64,000 nt of DNA from Trichoplax sp. H2 (GCA_003344405.1 NOWV01000055.1:124001-188000), one strand, 5' to 3'; shown: positions 14,501 to 27,910, numbered from the stretch's first letter. Translations and numbers: made by a program. The notes: generated from the letters alone by a model not told the origin.

Positions 14501-17500
14501 GTGTACTAAATCATGGTCAAACCTGACCAAATACTTTCTGCATCGGCAGTGTTTCCGATAGCGATGCTAACTCCGAGCAAAACTTCCCTCGTAATTTTGG
14601 TCATGATTTACTTATTTAACTAAGAAATTTCTACAATAGTTTGCTCAGTATCTAAATTAAGACTGCTGCTGCACTTATACCGCATATCCTTCGAGTGTTT
14701 GTCGCTAGATAAAGGCTCAAAGCAACAATTGTAATTAAAATCATTTCAGACCAGTAGCGTTCATCGTTTAAACATTATCAGCATGAAATTCTCAAGTCGA
14801 CAGCATGAAATATTTGAACAAAGGAAATTGCTAATCTTTCTTTAATGATCAAAATCCTGTTCTAATGTTGAGTATTATGCATACCAATACTAACTATAAA
14901 TTTGATGAAGTAATATTAATGATGCATATACTCTGGATAAATATCTAAAGTAAAATTAAGCCATTTTCGTCTTGTTAAACCTGTTGCCTTCAACATTAAC
15001 ATTAATTGCGATCTATGTGTATTATAACTGAGTAGTCTTTAAATTGAAAAAAGAAATACCATCCTATCAGTCTTCGATACGAAGACGAGCATAACTATAT
15101 CTTAATGAGTGGATATTGTCTAGGATACATCATATTGGATCGAATGTACTATATTGATACAGATAATTATCTAATATTTACTATTTATATATCAGCATAT
15201 TAATTTTATCTACAATATTACACTATTTAGCTACTAGGCGTGTTCACATTTTCCATGATGACCATTTGGTGCGCTCTTGTAGCTTTATTCCAGGTCTGCT
15301 ACAGCTATATTCGAGTTAGCTACTTCTTTTTTGGAACTTCACGGGCTACAATCATCGCCTTTGCTTTTACTGTCCTTTTCCAAGTAATAAATATTATCTC
15401 CAGTATTTTCATCGTGTTGAAGTATAAAAAATTCTTATACCATCATAATGACGAACAAAGGCGTGAATCAATCGTAACTCACCCATTGGCTAGTAAGGCA
15501 AACAGTATCAGCTGTTTACTAGGAGGAACTTGCTCATTGCTTATTGGAGTATTTACAATCATATTTTTTTATGGAATTTATGGTTCACCAAACTGCTACC
15601 TCGGCATTTGTGTAAGAAATATGATTAAATTTATTACGAAATGTTATTAATTTGATACTATCTACAGATATTAGAATTTTATATTAGACAGCAATTTGTA
15701 TGCTCACAATTTATTCATGCTTTATCTATAACTTAAAAGACACTTACGGTTGGAGCGCTAGGAATGTTTGCTCAAAGATGCCATAATCTACCTGCTCTGG
15801 TGAGTTTTTATTCAGCTACTTTATAGAAGTAGTAGTATTATTTCTACTTTCATACCTGCATTACAGTATGTAGTATTAGCTATCAGGATCAATTTAAGGT
15901 ACGGTACTGGTATATAGAGTGTCATTGAATGTAGTTTTAATCACTTTTTTATACTTTCTTAAATACAGGATCTTATTATCATGTTTATTTGTCGTTTTGG
16001 CATCTTAATAGCAATAACCAATATGGGTTTTGCTACGTACTACTTTCACTTCATCTTCACTTTCCATGGATTGGAATATCTCATTGTCGGCAACCTTGTC
16101 GCTTATCTTTTCACGATGGCTTTCTCAATCTTTAATTTAATTTGTACAACGCTAATGTGTTACTCAGCGAGCTCAGAGAACAGAACAGTCGGCCTATTAA
16201 CGATAACATTGCGCTCACCAGCAGTAAGCACTATAGCAAAAGTTGGCTATTTCAGCGGAATAGGGCAATTCATTTGCTCAGCAAGTATCTTCGCTTGTAC
16301 AATCGCCGCTTGCGTTATTTGGCGTGGTGATACATTCGCCAGTTTAGCTTTGATAGCGGCAATTTTGGTAAGCTACTAATACAATAAGTTTCTGTTAGTG
16401 TTAATGATATTAACGATAAATTCAACCATTAGATACTGTAGTATGCTAATAATACTAATAATACCTACTTGCTATGGATTTGCATATATCGTATCTAATC
16501 AGATGTAATCGTTTAGTATATTCGGTAGAAGTTTATTAATATCGTTTATCTTACTGTATTCCATGAATCGCCATTTGCCAGTAATAGCCTATGCATTATG
16601 ATAATATATAATAATATGCATGTGTAAAAGATATGGCTAACTATATAATTATTATCCATACAATATCAGAAAATCTTGAATCGTTTTTAATATAGAAAAT
16701 GCTACTAGCATTATGTTAAATTTTAAAATCAACTTTCTTTGAAAGTCATCTCCTATGTATAATCTTTCGTGATGTTCATATATTTGTACTAAATAGTTTA
16801 TCGTAACGGTTAATTTATGCACTGTATAGAAATTTTCACTAGATACATATAATTATGGCCGCCTTGTTAGTAGCTTTAAATGCACGGTTAATCGTTGTAA
16901 CACGTTACTATAATATTTACTACGAAAATGACAATCATTCACTCCATAGAATACAGTAAAAGTGTCGTTTTCATTGCAGCTAATATTACAGGTCAAATCT
17001 AATTTACGACGAAAACGACAATCATTCACTCCATAAAAATATAGTGAAAATGTTATTTTCATTACAGCTGATATCACAGGCCAAATCCTGTAAATCATAG
17101 CTTTTTGGCGCACTAGCGCAAACATACATAGAAAATGATTGTATTGATATAATCTAAAGAGTCTTCGTTCTAAGAGATATTTATCGTCAATGTAGATGGC
17201 TGTCTGTTTCAAGGCTTATTTAAGCAGTTTTAGCGAATATCTATTCTTACTAAACCGCCTAATTTTCTTATTACTATCAGGTTTTACTTTCTGCACAACT
17301 TGGAAATCATCTAGCTCTGGATCAATCGGAGGACTTTGTAAGACGAATTTTTAATATTCATACTGCAACAGATGAGCTCGGATTAACACTGTAGTAATTA
17401 TATAGGAAATCCTGTGTATAGTAATATGTTTTCACTTTATCTTGCAGATATTCATCTATTTTGTGTCGAATATAAGTGGAAGCGTTTGCTGCGTAAACGC

Positions 17501-17860
17501 ATTTGGATTAGCAATTTATGAAATTGTCGCTTTACAATTATCCCACTACAATCACAACGTCTTCATATTATTTATATTCATCATCTTGATACTAGCAGTA
17601 GCTATTGCTCTACATTTGAACAGCTTTGTGATAACGGGACGCGAGTTGAAAATATTCAGCGGCCGTGTATCTAATGTAAGTCCATTATTCTATTAGACTG
17701 ATTAGTACTAATGCTTCAACTATAAAATATCTAATTTTGTCATCTCTGAATTATATATTAATAGTACCGTGGACAACTACTTAACAACAATGACAACGAT
17801 AACGATTCCAATGAAAGTTCAGAATCTGGTTTGGCTCCTAATACGGCAGTTAACGCATGA
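11571..17860 (+). CDS. 12-TM protein of three MS4A/CD20-like tetraspan units
   Basis: Predicted polytopic membrane protein of at least 523 aa. Exons: about 11571-11865, 14109-14165, 15231-15611, 15740-15799, 15969-16367, 17281-17337, 17448-17675, 17765-17860. Every junction after the first exon is phase 0. Twelve hydrophobic segments fall into three sets of four. The first helix of units 1 and 3 carries an MS4A-like glutamine-glycine pattern (IVGICQFILGIANVAL; SGIGQFICSASIFA). In each unit a tiny exon of 57, 60 and 57 nt covers the second half of helix 2 and the loop after it, so the exon pattern repeats three times. The tail is a short Asn/Asp-rich hydrophilic segment ending at TGA 17858. 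The start is unresolved: no in-frame ATG precedes the first helix, and an upstream exon spliced at about 11571 is likely. MS4A assignment is by pattern only; another four-helix family is possible. Confidence 0.72.
12358..12666 (-). CDS. Unrecognised antisense open segment inside intron 1 of the MS4A-like gene
   Basis: An open frame of about 100 codons runs leftward, ending at the stop near 12358. A possible acceptor AG precedes its first codons near 12667, and an in-frame ATG (HMSRVLPYTVIG) lies just inside. The composition looks protein-like, with alternating hydrophobic and charged residues, a WEEL segment and few low-complexity runs. I do not recognise the family. A loose resemblance to the C-terminal half of ELMO domains (PYTVIG-x-LNL, then D-R-W) is too weak to name it. 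It may be one exon of a nested gene or a pseudogene fragment. Confidence 0.28.
   Translation of the reverse strand, partial: FTSSHMSRVLPYTVIGSTLNLFIFLIDMNRVNYHPLKIMFREYSTLGSYGVYAAMYGHDRWEELTQTMLDQCNCALTAINYVQLLAILSGKASSFTQDAKML
13120..13860. repeat. Diverged intronic repeat units
   Basis: Within intron 1 of the MS4A-like gene, loosely repeated blocks share GTAGTCTGTTGATCTxGAT, GATATCxCTxxCAC and AGxATCA landmarks, for example near 13380, 13600 and 13815. Unit boundaries are unclear and divergence is high. Confidence 0.4.
16921..17094. repeat. 87-bp tandem duplication with internal inverted modules
   Basis: Copies begin at about 16921 and 17008. Both contain CGAAAA[T/C]GACAATCATTCACTCC and TTTTCATT[G/A]CAGCT. 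GTCGTTTTC in copy 1 is the exact reverse complement of GAAAACGAC at the start of copy 2, so the block can fold. It lies in the intron before the 57-nt exon at 17281 and creates a spurious antisense frame at 16853-17212. Confidence 0.75.
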
Positions 17861-19104
17861 GGAAACAGTTTTCTTCATGGAATTGTCATCAAGTAATTGA
17901 TTTGAAACAAATGAAACCCTTGTAATACAGTACATAAACATTTATCGTAGTCCAGTCTGTAATATTGCATACGAGTATACCAGTACAGCATTATTTTATC
18001 TTGTACCTTCTAAGTGTTTTACACGTTATTATTATAGTACTCGAGTCATAGCTCTTCAATATAGGAAGTTTCCATTATTTTATCGACTTTAGATCAATTT
18101 ATAGTTTTAACCCTTTCCCATAGAACTCCGTGTTAACTTTATACACTTTCGTAGAACTATGTTATAATTAAAGTATCATTTTAGTTTATGTAATTCTGCG
18201 TAACTTAAATTACTGTAATATTACGTGTACGTCAACTTAGTAAGCCAGTTACTTCTAAAGAACCTAGTTATTTGATAACATTACCTCTTCTAATTAATAC
18301 AAATTTTACTAGACAACCTGGCACGTAAAAATACCTGTACACGTATCACAAAAGTACAGTGCAATAATTGTACCCATCTAATTAGATAAGTATTGTATCG
18401 TAATTTACTTATTTGTTATATATCATACAATAAATCATTTACCTTGTTAAGAAGTTTTTACCACTTGGCTGTGTTTCTTTTGTTCTGGCATTATGTGTAT
18501 CACTAGGTCATCTTTCAGTCAATTATATTCTTAACTATATACGCCTTATTGTACAATTAAGGAAGATAAAGCTTGCTAATCTAGATGTATTCTTACACTA
18601 CGTATTAATGAGAGCATGAAGATGAAAGCTATATATAGCATAAACGCGCGATTAGTATACAAGTATATAAAAGCAACTCAGCTTTCTAATCACTATTCCT
18701 ATCGCTAGTGTATGTACTGTACGTACTACTTTCGGAAATAACTTTGATAATAAAATAGATCGACTATAAAAGTGCAAACGAGAAATTACCACCAACTCTA
18801 ATATTTATGATCAAATTTATTTAGTTTAATTTGATGCCCAATACAAAATTATTTAGAAATACTTTTCCAGCTCGTATTAGCTCTGCTGTAAAGACAGCTG
18901 TAATAATAATATTAATTCATACTACTGGTACTGTCTGTATACTAGAGAATCAACGTAAGCATAATATTTATTGTGATCATGCAAATGAGTTTACATCGTA
19001 AATAAAAGGCCAACATAATACACAAAATTTCTAAGAGTACATATTTTTTAAACTACAGCCAAAAATCGAATATCAGATTTTTGCAGATAAAAATATCTTT
19101 CCGC
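17861..19104. other. Convergent 3' intergenic region
   Basis: Lies between the MS4A-like gene (+) and COPB2 (-). It is AT-rich, with no exon-like frame or notable repeat, and presumably holds both 3' UTRs. Confidence 0.6.
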
Positions 19105-22100
19105 CTATTTACTTGTACCAAATAGCTCCTCATCGTCAAATTCATCCAAGTTAACATCCTATAAAAAACAATCATCCAAACACGTCAGCTATCGCATTAG
19201 ATGTACGCATTAGATGTACGCATTAGATTTGTATAGTACTTTACTATCTACTTACTGCTCCATCAATGTCATCGTCAATATCATTCAAGTCAATGTTGAA
19301 ATCCTAATATATCAATATTATTAATTAATCATAGCATATTTATGATTTACTGCAGAAACGTAACAATGTAATTGTATTAATAACCTCGGCATTATCCAAC
19401 TCTTTATCTTCACCAGATTCTTCCATAGCGACTGATGGTTCAATCCCATCTTCATCTGTATCGGTAGTGCCATTTCTACATGCATCTATTACTTCAGCAA
19501 GATTTACTTCTAGATTGCTCTGAAATAGGTAAAGATTTATAGCATTAATTCTTTCAGGTACAATAAATATTGTTTACTATTCAAATAAATGTAATATAAC
19601 AGATCGATTACCTTGACTTTTGGATACTCCGATGCTGGAGATAGTAAGCCGAGTTGCGGTTTTAAGATGCTTTCAATCTCAATACCTTGTGATAAGTCTG
19701 GAAATAAATTTTCATATTTCTCTGGGTCAGCGAGAGAATTCGCTGCTTTTTCATTCATTTTTCCTAAATCTTCTTGCCATAATTTTACAACTCTGTAAAA
19801 TTGAAGGAGTACGTAGAGTAGAGTATTTATTAGTTTAAGTAGTAGCACTAGAAATAACTTAATTACCATTACCGTGATACTTGGCTAGGTAGGTAAGCAC
19901 GAGCGAAGAATGCAGCTTCCGGTAATCGACCAGTAGAACATAATAATTCCAGGCAAGCGTCCAACCTTTAGACATAACAATAACACATAAATTACAATAG
20001 ATAGCAAGTAATAACAATACGGTATCAGAAGTATTTCTATTTCGTAGTGGAACAAATCGTGAAGAATGATACTCTTTTCATACCTGCCGAGCAGGAAACA
20101 AGAGACAAATGCTATATTTGTCTTATCATTCTTTTTAGACGTGCTAGCCAATCTTGATATCATATCAGCGTTTCCAGATGATGTAGCTAACAATAACAAT
20201 CCGCCAAAATCACCGGACTCTTCAAGGCATTTCTCAGCCAAATCAAAAGCACCATTTTTCATACATTGTTCTGCTAAGCGTTTAAATTTCTGAGGTGACT
20301 AAAAGGCAAGTTAAAATCATAGTTTTATTAACGTATGATAGAGTCCTAAGAATATATAAGGTTATATTGGCAATACCTCAGCGTCTTTAGCAAACTGAAA
20401 CGCTAAATTCCAGTTATCAGTACTAATGGCAAGGTCAAATCGGTGATCAGGATCCGTAGATACTTGTAATGCTGTCTTTAAAAAGCCTTGTTTTTCAAGA
20501 AAGCGCGCAACTCTTGTCTTCTGATCCTCAGGTATAGTTGGTAATACCCTATCCGCAGTGTCAAAATCTTTTCGCATAATCGCTGTCTGATATTCCATAA
20601 CGGATAACGGCAACGAGTAACTAACAATATTTAAATCTTTATCACCAAGGTATAACCGATTATCTTTCGGTATATAGCCAAGTAGATACATAACCCTTTA
20701 AAAATACAGTTGACATAGATTAAACTTTTTTGAAGAAAAGCATACCTAATAGAAACCAGATTAACTCACCCATCCAAATGAGCAACAGTAACTATTTCTC
20801 CTCCAACGAAGTAATTTAATCTATTAACTGTAAAAGAAATTGTATTCACTTCTAACAACTGGTTATTAAACAATAAAGTACATTAAAAATAAATCGAATT
20901 TCTTTACTAACCTGAATTTGTGAAAATAAAGCTGTCGCCTACCCATATACCGGTTTTTACCACTTCTTGTACCTCAGTTAGAACCTAAACGAATAACCAC
21001 AATTACTAAGATAATAATGAATATTGATTAAAGATGTCAATTGCCATACGTCGAAGGCAGCTTCGATGCCATCTTCAGTGACGCTTTCATCATTCTCGGG
21101 TGTCTGAACTACAATTTCTTGATTGTATTTTAAAACAAAGAATGACTCCTCGGTAGCAATACAACATAATTCACCACTATCTGACCAGGAGATCTAATTT
21201 AAAACAATTTACACACATTAAAATTTAACAAGTAACACATCCTAAAAGTAATGATACAACTATCGTCCACAACGAATATTTACTCTACATAGTTACAGAT
21301 AATGTATGTTATACAGTACCGTTTTCGGTACAATTTCTATTCTTCGAACTAATCTAAGTGAATCCCACTCAAAAAATGTCAAGCTCGTTGACGACTTTAC
21401 TCCTAGTAAGTAACCTCCGTAAATGCCTACAATAAAATAAGTACATAAGTTAGGGAATTCAAATCTTTAAGCGCAAACGTAAAAGAAATTCTTCCTTTAA
21501 CCTTCAGCTCCATAATCTGGCTTGAACGTTTGCTTTTCTTTAAAATTCTTAAAAATTTTAACCTTTGACGTGCCTTCGCGAATAGCATATCTACATATAC
21601 ATATGCAACAAGGTTAGAAACTACTTTTGCTTTTACTATTCTGATAGTAGAGTATTTTGAATCATACTGAGATGAATCGGCAGCCCAGACAAATTCATTT
21701 GCACTTCCGTAACTTTTACTTCTTAAAGCCATAGCAGTGTATATAATATATTCTCCATCGCCGCATATAACTACAAATCTATAAACGATACTCATAGTAA
21801 GTAATGCTATAATTAATACAGTATTAAAAAGTCAATAGGTCGAACCTGCCATTAGGGTTATGCGCGATCGTTTGTGGATACAATTCACAGCTGCCCATGT
21901 CCTTAACAGAAATAGGTAATCTCTCACCATCCTTTACGTTGATATCTGTCAAAGGAGTGCAACTTGGTCAAATAAAAAAAGTCATTTTAAACACATTAAA
22001 GCTGTAATGGGAGATGATTACCGCCAAGATTCTTAACATTTGCTTGTTGCAATTCGTTATGTTTTGCCCAAACAATTTTTCCATTACTATCCATACTTAA

Positions 22101-24048
22101 AGCAGGATCTTCACGTCCAAGCTAAGGTATAGGACATTAAAATTTAGCAATTGTTCGAATTAAAACTAAAGAGTACAATAATTATTAAACTTTGACTACT
22201 TACTTTAACAAGAATGCTACCTTCATCATAACCAACAGCGATATTATTGGAGCCTCGCATACAACAAATTGTCCATACCCGCTCAAGTCCATAATTTAGG
22301 GTCGTTTCTAAGCGATATGTATTGGCGTGCCATATTCGGACGGTTCCTAGTTGTGTGATTTAAGAATGAGCTATTAGGAAAAATTGTTATCTACCGGTAT
22401 AACGATGGCATTATTAAAAGGCACTTAACCATCTTCAGATCCCGTTAAAATAATAGGCAATTCAGGATGAAAGGCTACAACGGAAACGTTTTGAGCGTGA
22501 CCATCAAGGGTCTGAACACAAGCTTTATTTTGATAATCCCAAATTTTGACAAGTCTTTTCAGGCAAAATAAAAAATAGAAGGATGTATTAAAAAAAGTTG
22601 ACGATATTCACCGGCATGGATATAAATATATCTATCGGATCCACATTAGCACTGTTGTATCGTCCATTGCCTCACCTGTCATCTGCTCCTGATACCAAAT
22701 ACGGTTTATCTCCGCCAGTATAATAGTCGATACAGTTAACTCCCTATTACATCCCAATATCAATAAAACCATTAGATACAAATATATGATATAAGTGGAT
22801 TCAATTCATCTTATATTACAATAGCATTTATCACATAAATTACCTTTTCGTGACCTTCCAAAGTATAATTTGGTGCCGATACGCCGAATTGCCATACCTA
22901 GCAGATTTCAACATAGAAAACCAAATTTTAAATATCTTCTTTGAAGAAAATATATGAAAGGAAGGAGCAAAATTGTACCTTTATCGTACGATCAAGTGAT
23001 GCACTTGCAAACGTATTCGTATCTTTAGGGTTTAAAACAATTTGCATAACATAATGTGAATGGCCTTCAAACGTTTGAACTAACTGCCAACTTTTTTCCC
23101 AATCCCATAATTTAATGGTCATGTCATCTATAATTGAAAGTTTAATGTTTATAACCATGTAACACGTAGCACTATATCAATGCAATAATATCACAATCAA
23201 ATTTTCGTAATTTACAACTTACCACTACTAGTTAAAACGTATGCTTGCATAGGATGGACGATAATCGATCGAATATAATCTGAATGTGCTTCGAAAGCTT
23301 TAATCTACGACAGGATATACATTACATCCATGAAGGAATTGATTTTAATTCTAAATCAATCTAATATGAGAAGTAATTTAAGCTAATAATAGTAGTGATA
23401 TTCTTACCTTTTCTAAAGTATTATAATTATATACTCGCACGTTCATATCATCCTGTCAAATAGATTGTCAAATAATTAATTCAATAAGAATTTCAACAAC
23501 CAGTTATCATAGAACTAAAAACTAGCCAGCTTTGTAGTCAATGGCATTAACTAACCGCTCCAGTTATTATCCAGCTTTTACGAACACAAAATTTTGCAGC
23601 TCGTACTATGAATAGTGGATTCAATGCAATTAAAAAAATGGTAGATAATCGATCGATTTATCATGTTTTGCTATTGCAAATTAATTACTTACCAGGCAGA
23701 TCGGTAACCTCAAAGGTCTTGACAAGCGTTTGAGTATCGTAATTCCAGACATGAATATTTCCATTGTATAAACTTGCCAACATCCACGGCTCATGAGTAT
23801 GCAAATCTACGCATTTGACACGGTCAGACCGCGCAGATAGCTTTCTCTATAAATTTATTTAAAGGGATCGATTATATACGTACATTTAAATAATATATTT
23901 AGCTTAAAATTTGCAAAGTTACTAGAAGTATTCTATTGCTAAAATATTTTTACAAACAGTAAAATCTATTCTCAGGAGATGAGATGTTAATTTATAGGTA
24001 TAATAAAGGCACTTGATTTGTACGCACCTTGACGTCTAACCGCAGCGG
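19105..24048 (-). CDS. COPB2: Coatomer subunit beta-prime (beta'-COP)
   Basis: COPI vesicle coat subunit that binds dilysine cargo tails in Golgi-to-ER retrieval. Exons in order: 24048-24028, 23846-23693, 23605-23556, 23452-23408, 23304-23223, 23127-22979, 22897-22844, 22743-22676, 22554-22430, 22346-22204, 22121-22022, 21945-21846, 21778-21668, 21590-21502, 21426-21320, 21193-21050, 20984-20912, 20827-20770, 20695-20377, 20298-20084, 19965-19873, 19792-19612, 19519-19385, 19303-19256, 19158-19105. All phases close, giving 905 aa plus the start Met, essentially the animal length of 906. N-terminal WD propeller from [36 protein letters not shown] and [14 protein letters not shown] are diagnostic. 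A second propeller, an alpha-solenoid with [20 protein letters not shown] and an acidic tail follow. The ATG lies on a separate upstream exon: TAG immediately precedes the first sense codon. Candidates are ATG at 24222-24220 or 24916-24914, each followed by GT. Confidence 0.98.
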
Positions 24049-26203
24049 CTAGTAGATAAATAGTAAGAAAAAGATTAGCTCAGAAAATAATAAAAGACAT
24101 CCTAAAGACTACAATTTCCAAGATAACGTATCCGAAAAATTAAATCTCTCCATATTATATTAATCCATGCTCAATTCCAAGGAAGCCATCAAAAATTAAA
24201 ATAGGTACAACTATTACACCATGTACTTTCTGGAACAAAGTGTATACCAAATAGATATCGTGGCAAGTTATAACGTTTAAAATTTCGGTATATAAGGGAT
24301 AAATACATAGGATACTGTTATTTTCTGTTACGTTATAGCGAAGTAGTTCGAAATATTGACTGAACTAGATTGATATCTCAATCATTGAATGTCCAATCCT
24401 CGATCATACTTTTTCAACTATGCTGTTCTATTGCTATCAAATGGTGTACAGATCGCGTCAACTTTAAAATTACAAGCCACCCATTACTACAAGGACAATC
24501 ATTAACAATAAGGAGTAAAGAGTGCAAGACTATCAAGCTAAAACATTCGATTCGTATATCTTTTAGATGCATCATTTACCAGAAAAAGATGATCCATACC
24601 CATTTAATCGTTATTTAATGATAAACATCAGTAACTAGCTTTTTGATCAAAATTAAAACACCAGCCTAGATCTAGAATTTCTGGGTTGTAATAATGACGA
24701 AGGAATGAACAACGTTGGTCTTTAGTAGAAATTAATATCGGATTACAGTGTATACTGAACACTTGCATAGGATATTTGTACTTATCAACAAAGGGATCTT
24801 GACATTAGAGTGGTAATGACTATGATTGACTCTCAATACAGGGAAGAATTAGAAAGTAATGTATGAAATGACTATGGATTCCAGATTTATACGGTATAAC
24901 AATTGCTCGTTACCATTTAGAATGTTGCATTGCTATCTATGAACGTATTCTCTATGAAGTTGTAGTAGTATAAAATATATTAATACATCGAATAGATACA
25001 TGTGCTAGAATAAAGTGTACCATCTGTAGTGTTATTGTTACATAATCATCAACATCCAGCAAGCACTATCTCTAGCGATATTGACTGGCCAAGCTGATAT
25101 TGAAGGTCATTACTTTCTACTCACCAATAGCATTAGAGAAAGAATACATGTAAAAATAGTTAGGTTAAAGGATAAATAACGAGCAGGCTGTTACCACTTA
25201 AGGGTCGTCCGATATACTATTGATTTGTGCTACGTCAATTTAGTAATGTTTGTGTCGTCAGTACTTGGTCGGCAGACTGGCATTTATGATTATAGTATAC
25301 TGCTGTCTTTTAACCCTTTTCCTTTGAAGTTGTATTCAACATCTTGTTGACCTTTATATAATGACTAAACAATCTTCAAAAGAGTATTAATGCTTTCATC
25401 AACATGGTTCATTCACTGTACGTACAATATAACCTTGTCTCTACTACTGCTACCAAGTCCATAAAATTGCAACACGCTGCGTATGTCGTATTCAGTCGAT
25501 ATAAAGTCCACCCTTCGTCACTATTCAATTTTTAATTTATATTAGGATGTTTATCGTCTACTGTACATTAATTTAATGTATCCTTCCCAAGTATAACTGG
25601 TCAAAAACAATTTTACCACGTTGTTTATCATCATGTCGTAAAATTTGCAATAGAGCCATGGGGAAAGCGACTCTAAAGCATCCTACCCGTACAGGATCGT
25701 CCATACATGTAGAATCCTATCCTTTCTTCCTACGATCCAGTAGTGTACTATTGCCTTTCATCTATTCTCACACTATAGTAATCGCTATATCGTTTAACTA
25801 TGCAATTGTTAATATTTTTTAAACCTTGCATTAAAGATGAAAAACTTGTTAGCATGGATAAAGAGTACTACCATTAAGATATTGACAGGTTCAAAAATTG
25901 CTGGTACACTAAGGCATCGTATGGCCAAGTAAGTCGATTTTTTTACGACAAGGAATGAGTAAAAAAGACTTCAATTCAATATAAATTTTTCGTTTACAAC
26001 GGCGAAAAGTATGCATAGTCAACAAATAGAAGTCATTATATCATGTATTCAATGGCAGAGTCTAGAATTGGGACGATAATTAGGAAATTTCAACTATTTG
26101 ATAGGACTTACCATCTTTCTTCACCACCTTTCCTTTGACTTCGTGGTCGCAAAGTGTTGGTAGATGTGCGCATGTCGTTGAAACGATGCCGACATGTCAT
26201 GTC

Positions 26204-26284
26204 CTACAGTACAGTACAGTACAATAGAGATCTCTACAGTAACAAGTGAAAGGCAGTCTATAGTACTGTACACTGTACACTGTG
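26204..26284. repeat. TACTG/CAGTA repeat cluster
   Basis: CAGTACAGTACAGTAC is followed within 60 bp by TACTGTACACTGTACACTGT, giving runs of the pentanucleotide in opposite orientations able to pair. Confidence 0.75.
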
Positions 26285-27516
26285 TACTGAAACATTAGCA
26301 GTTTGCAATAGTATTGTGTGTGGAACAGTTGAGCAAACGCTATACTGTATGTCTCGTACCTTGGTGTAAATACGCTACTGTCCAGTGTACAGTAGTATTA
26401 GACTACTGTAGACTATCGGCTGACACGTTTGCACTACGCTTCACCACCTAGGGCTAAAGTATTCAACCCCAGGGGGATTTTTCCATTTTAACAGCATTTA
26501 CTATGGAGAGAAATCGACCCCTGTTCACCCGCTGTAAAGTGGGCAATGGTATGTCTGTCTGTACACTACTGTCCATGCAGTTCAGGACTACTGCTAGACC
26601 TGACAGGTCTGACTACGGCATAGTAAATAAATACTTTGGCTTGAAAAAGTTAAGCGATGCCTTTCATTAAAACCGCTAAAACTGCTAAAATTAGAACTGT
26701 TCATTGATTCTTAATATCAAAAACCTCATTAAAAAAGTTGCAGATAGCCAGTACGAAATGGATTTCGTCTTACCCCATGCTTTAAGTTGTAATGGAAGTC
26801 AAAAGTAGCTAATAGTAAGCTACTACGTAGGTTCTATTGTAGCAATGCTTACGGCTGTAAATTCATAGTGAAGTGAAATATCATGCAAAAGTGGCAATTA
26901 GTGTCAATACGTTGAGATCAGACAGTTGTAAAAGTACTAGTATTAAAAGTGCCTGTAAAGACGCTACACTATAGATTCGCAATCAAGGACAATCAATTCC
27001 AAAATGTCTACCTAATAATGGAATATACTGTAGGGGATTGATTGACGAACATAAAATGAACAATGTAGCATTTTCTTTTCCAAGCACTCTATGACGTACA
27101 CAGAGGATATATCTTTGCCACCTATTCCGTCCTTTTGTTGATTCGAGGTCGGTGACGAGAGTTGGACGCAAAAATAATTCATTTCTTGATAGTGTATAGG
27201 CAATCAACGTTAATCTGAAAATCAACCTAGTATTGCTAAGACCTTCAAATAGTCGTAGGTAGTAATCTACAGCTGTAAATTATGCCTTGGATCATATATC
27301 ACTTTCATAACACTCGATCGTTCATACTGTACTGTATACTGTACAGTAGGGGTAGAATTCACTTTTTGATGCCGGTTCAGTTGAGCGAGCAAGTTTGCTA
27401 GGAATAGGAGTAATGATAGGGAATATGAATAGTGAAATTACTACAGTAATATGAAAAGTGAAATCTTAGTAAGCAAAAGAGATATCTCGAAACGAAAGTC
27501 ATAGATCTACGTAGCC

Positions 27517-27910
27517 TTTACTACTCCCTCTATTATAGGTATACTTGTACAAGCTGGATATTTTTGATACAGACCTATTTTGACAACGACAGTCAATTCA
27601 AACTCAGTATGTTAACCCGCAGGTACTGTTATAAACTGAACTACGAGTGTATGATGTCAATTTCCTAAAAGTTCTAATAGTCATCAATTTGTGCTATTTC
27701 TTCAGTTCATGGATTTACTACTCCTTCTATTATCGGTATACTTGTACAAGCTGGATATTTTTGATACAGAGCTATTTTGACAACGACAGTCAACTCAAAC
27801 TCAGTATGTTAATCCGCAGGTACTGTATATAAACTGAACTACGAGTGTATGATGTCAATTTCCTAAAAGTTCTAGCCATCAATTTGCGTTATTTCTTCAG
27901 TTCATGGATT
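27517..27910. repeat. 197-bp tandem duplication
   Basis: Copies at 27517-27713 and 27714-27910 are nearly identical, sharing GTATACTTGTACAAGCTGGA, GACAACGACAGTCAA and CTACGAGTGTATGATGTCAA. They differ by a few substitutions and small indels, which indicates a recent duplication. The 61-codon frame at 27647 spans the junction and is not a supported gene. Confidence 0.9.

Noticed and set aside
24370-24618. 82-codon plus-strand frame upstream of COPB2
   Set aside because: Antisense to the expected COPB2 leader, no recognisable domain, composition like surrounding non-coding DNA.
25837-25928. ATG segment ending in a consensus GTAAGT donor, possible first exon
   Set aside because: No in-phase downstream exon could be found on the plus strand before SMG8. 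Kept only as a lead.
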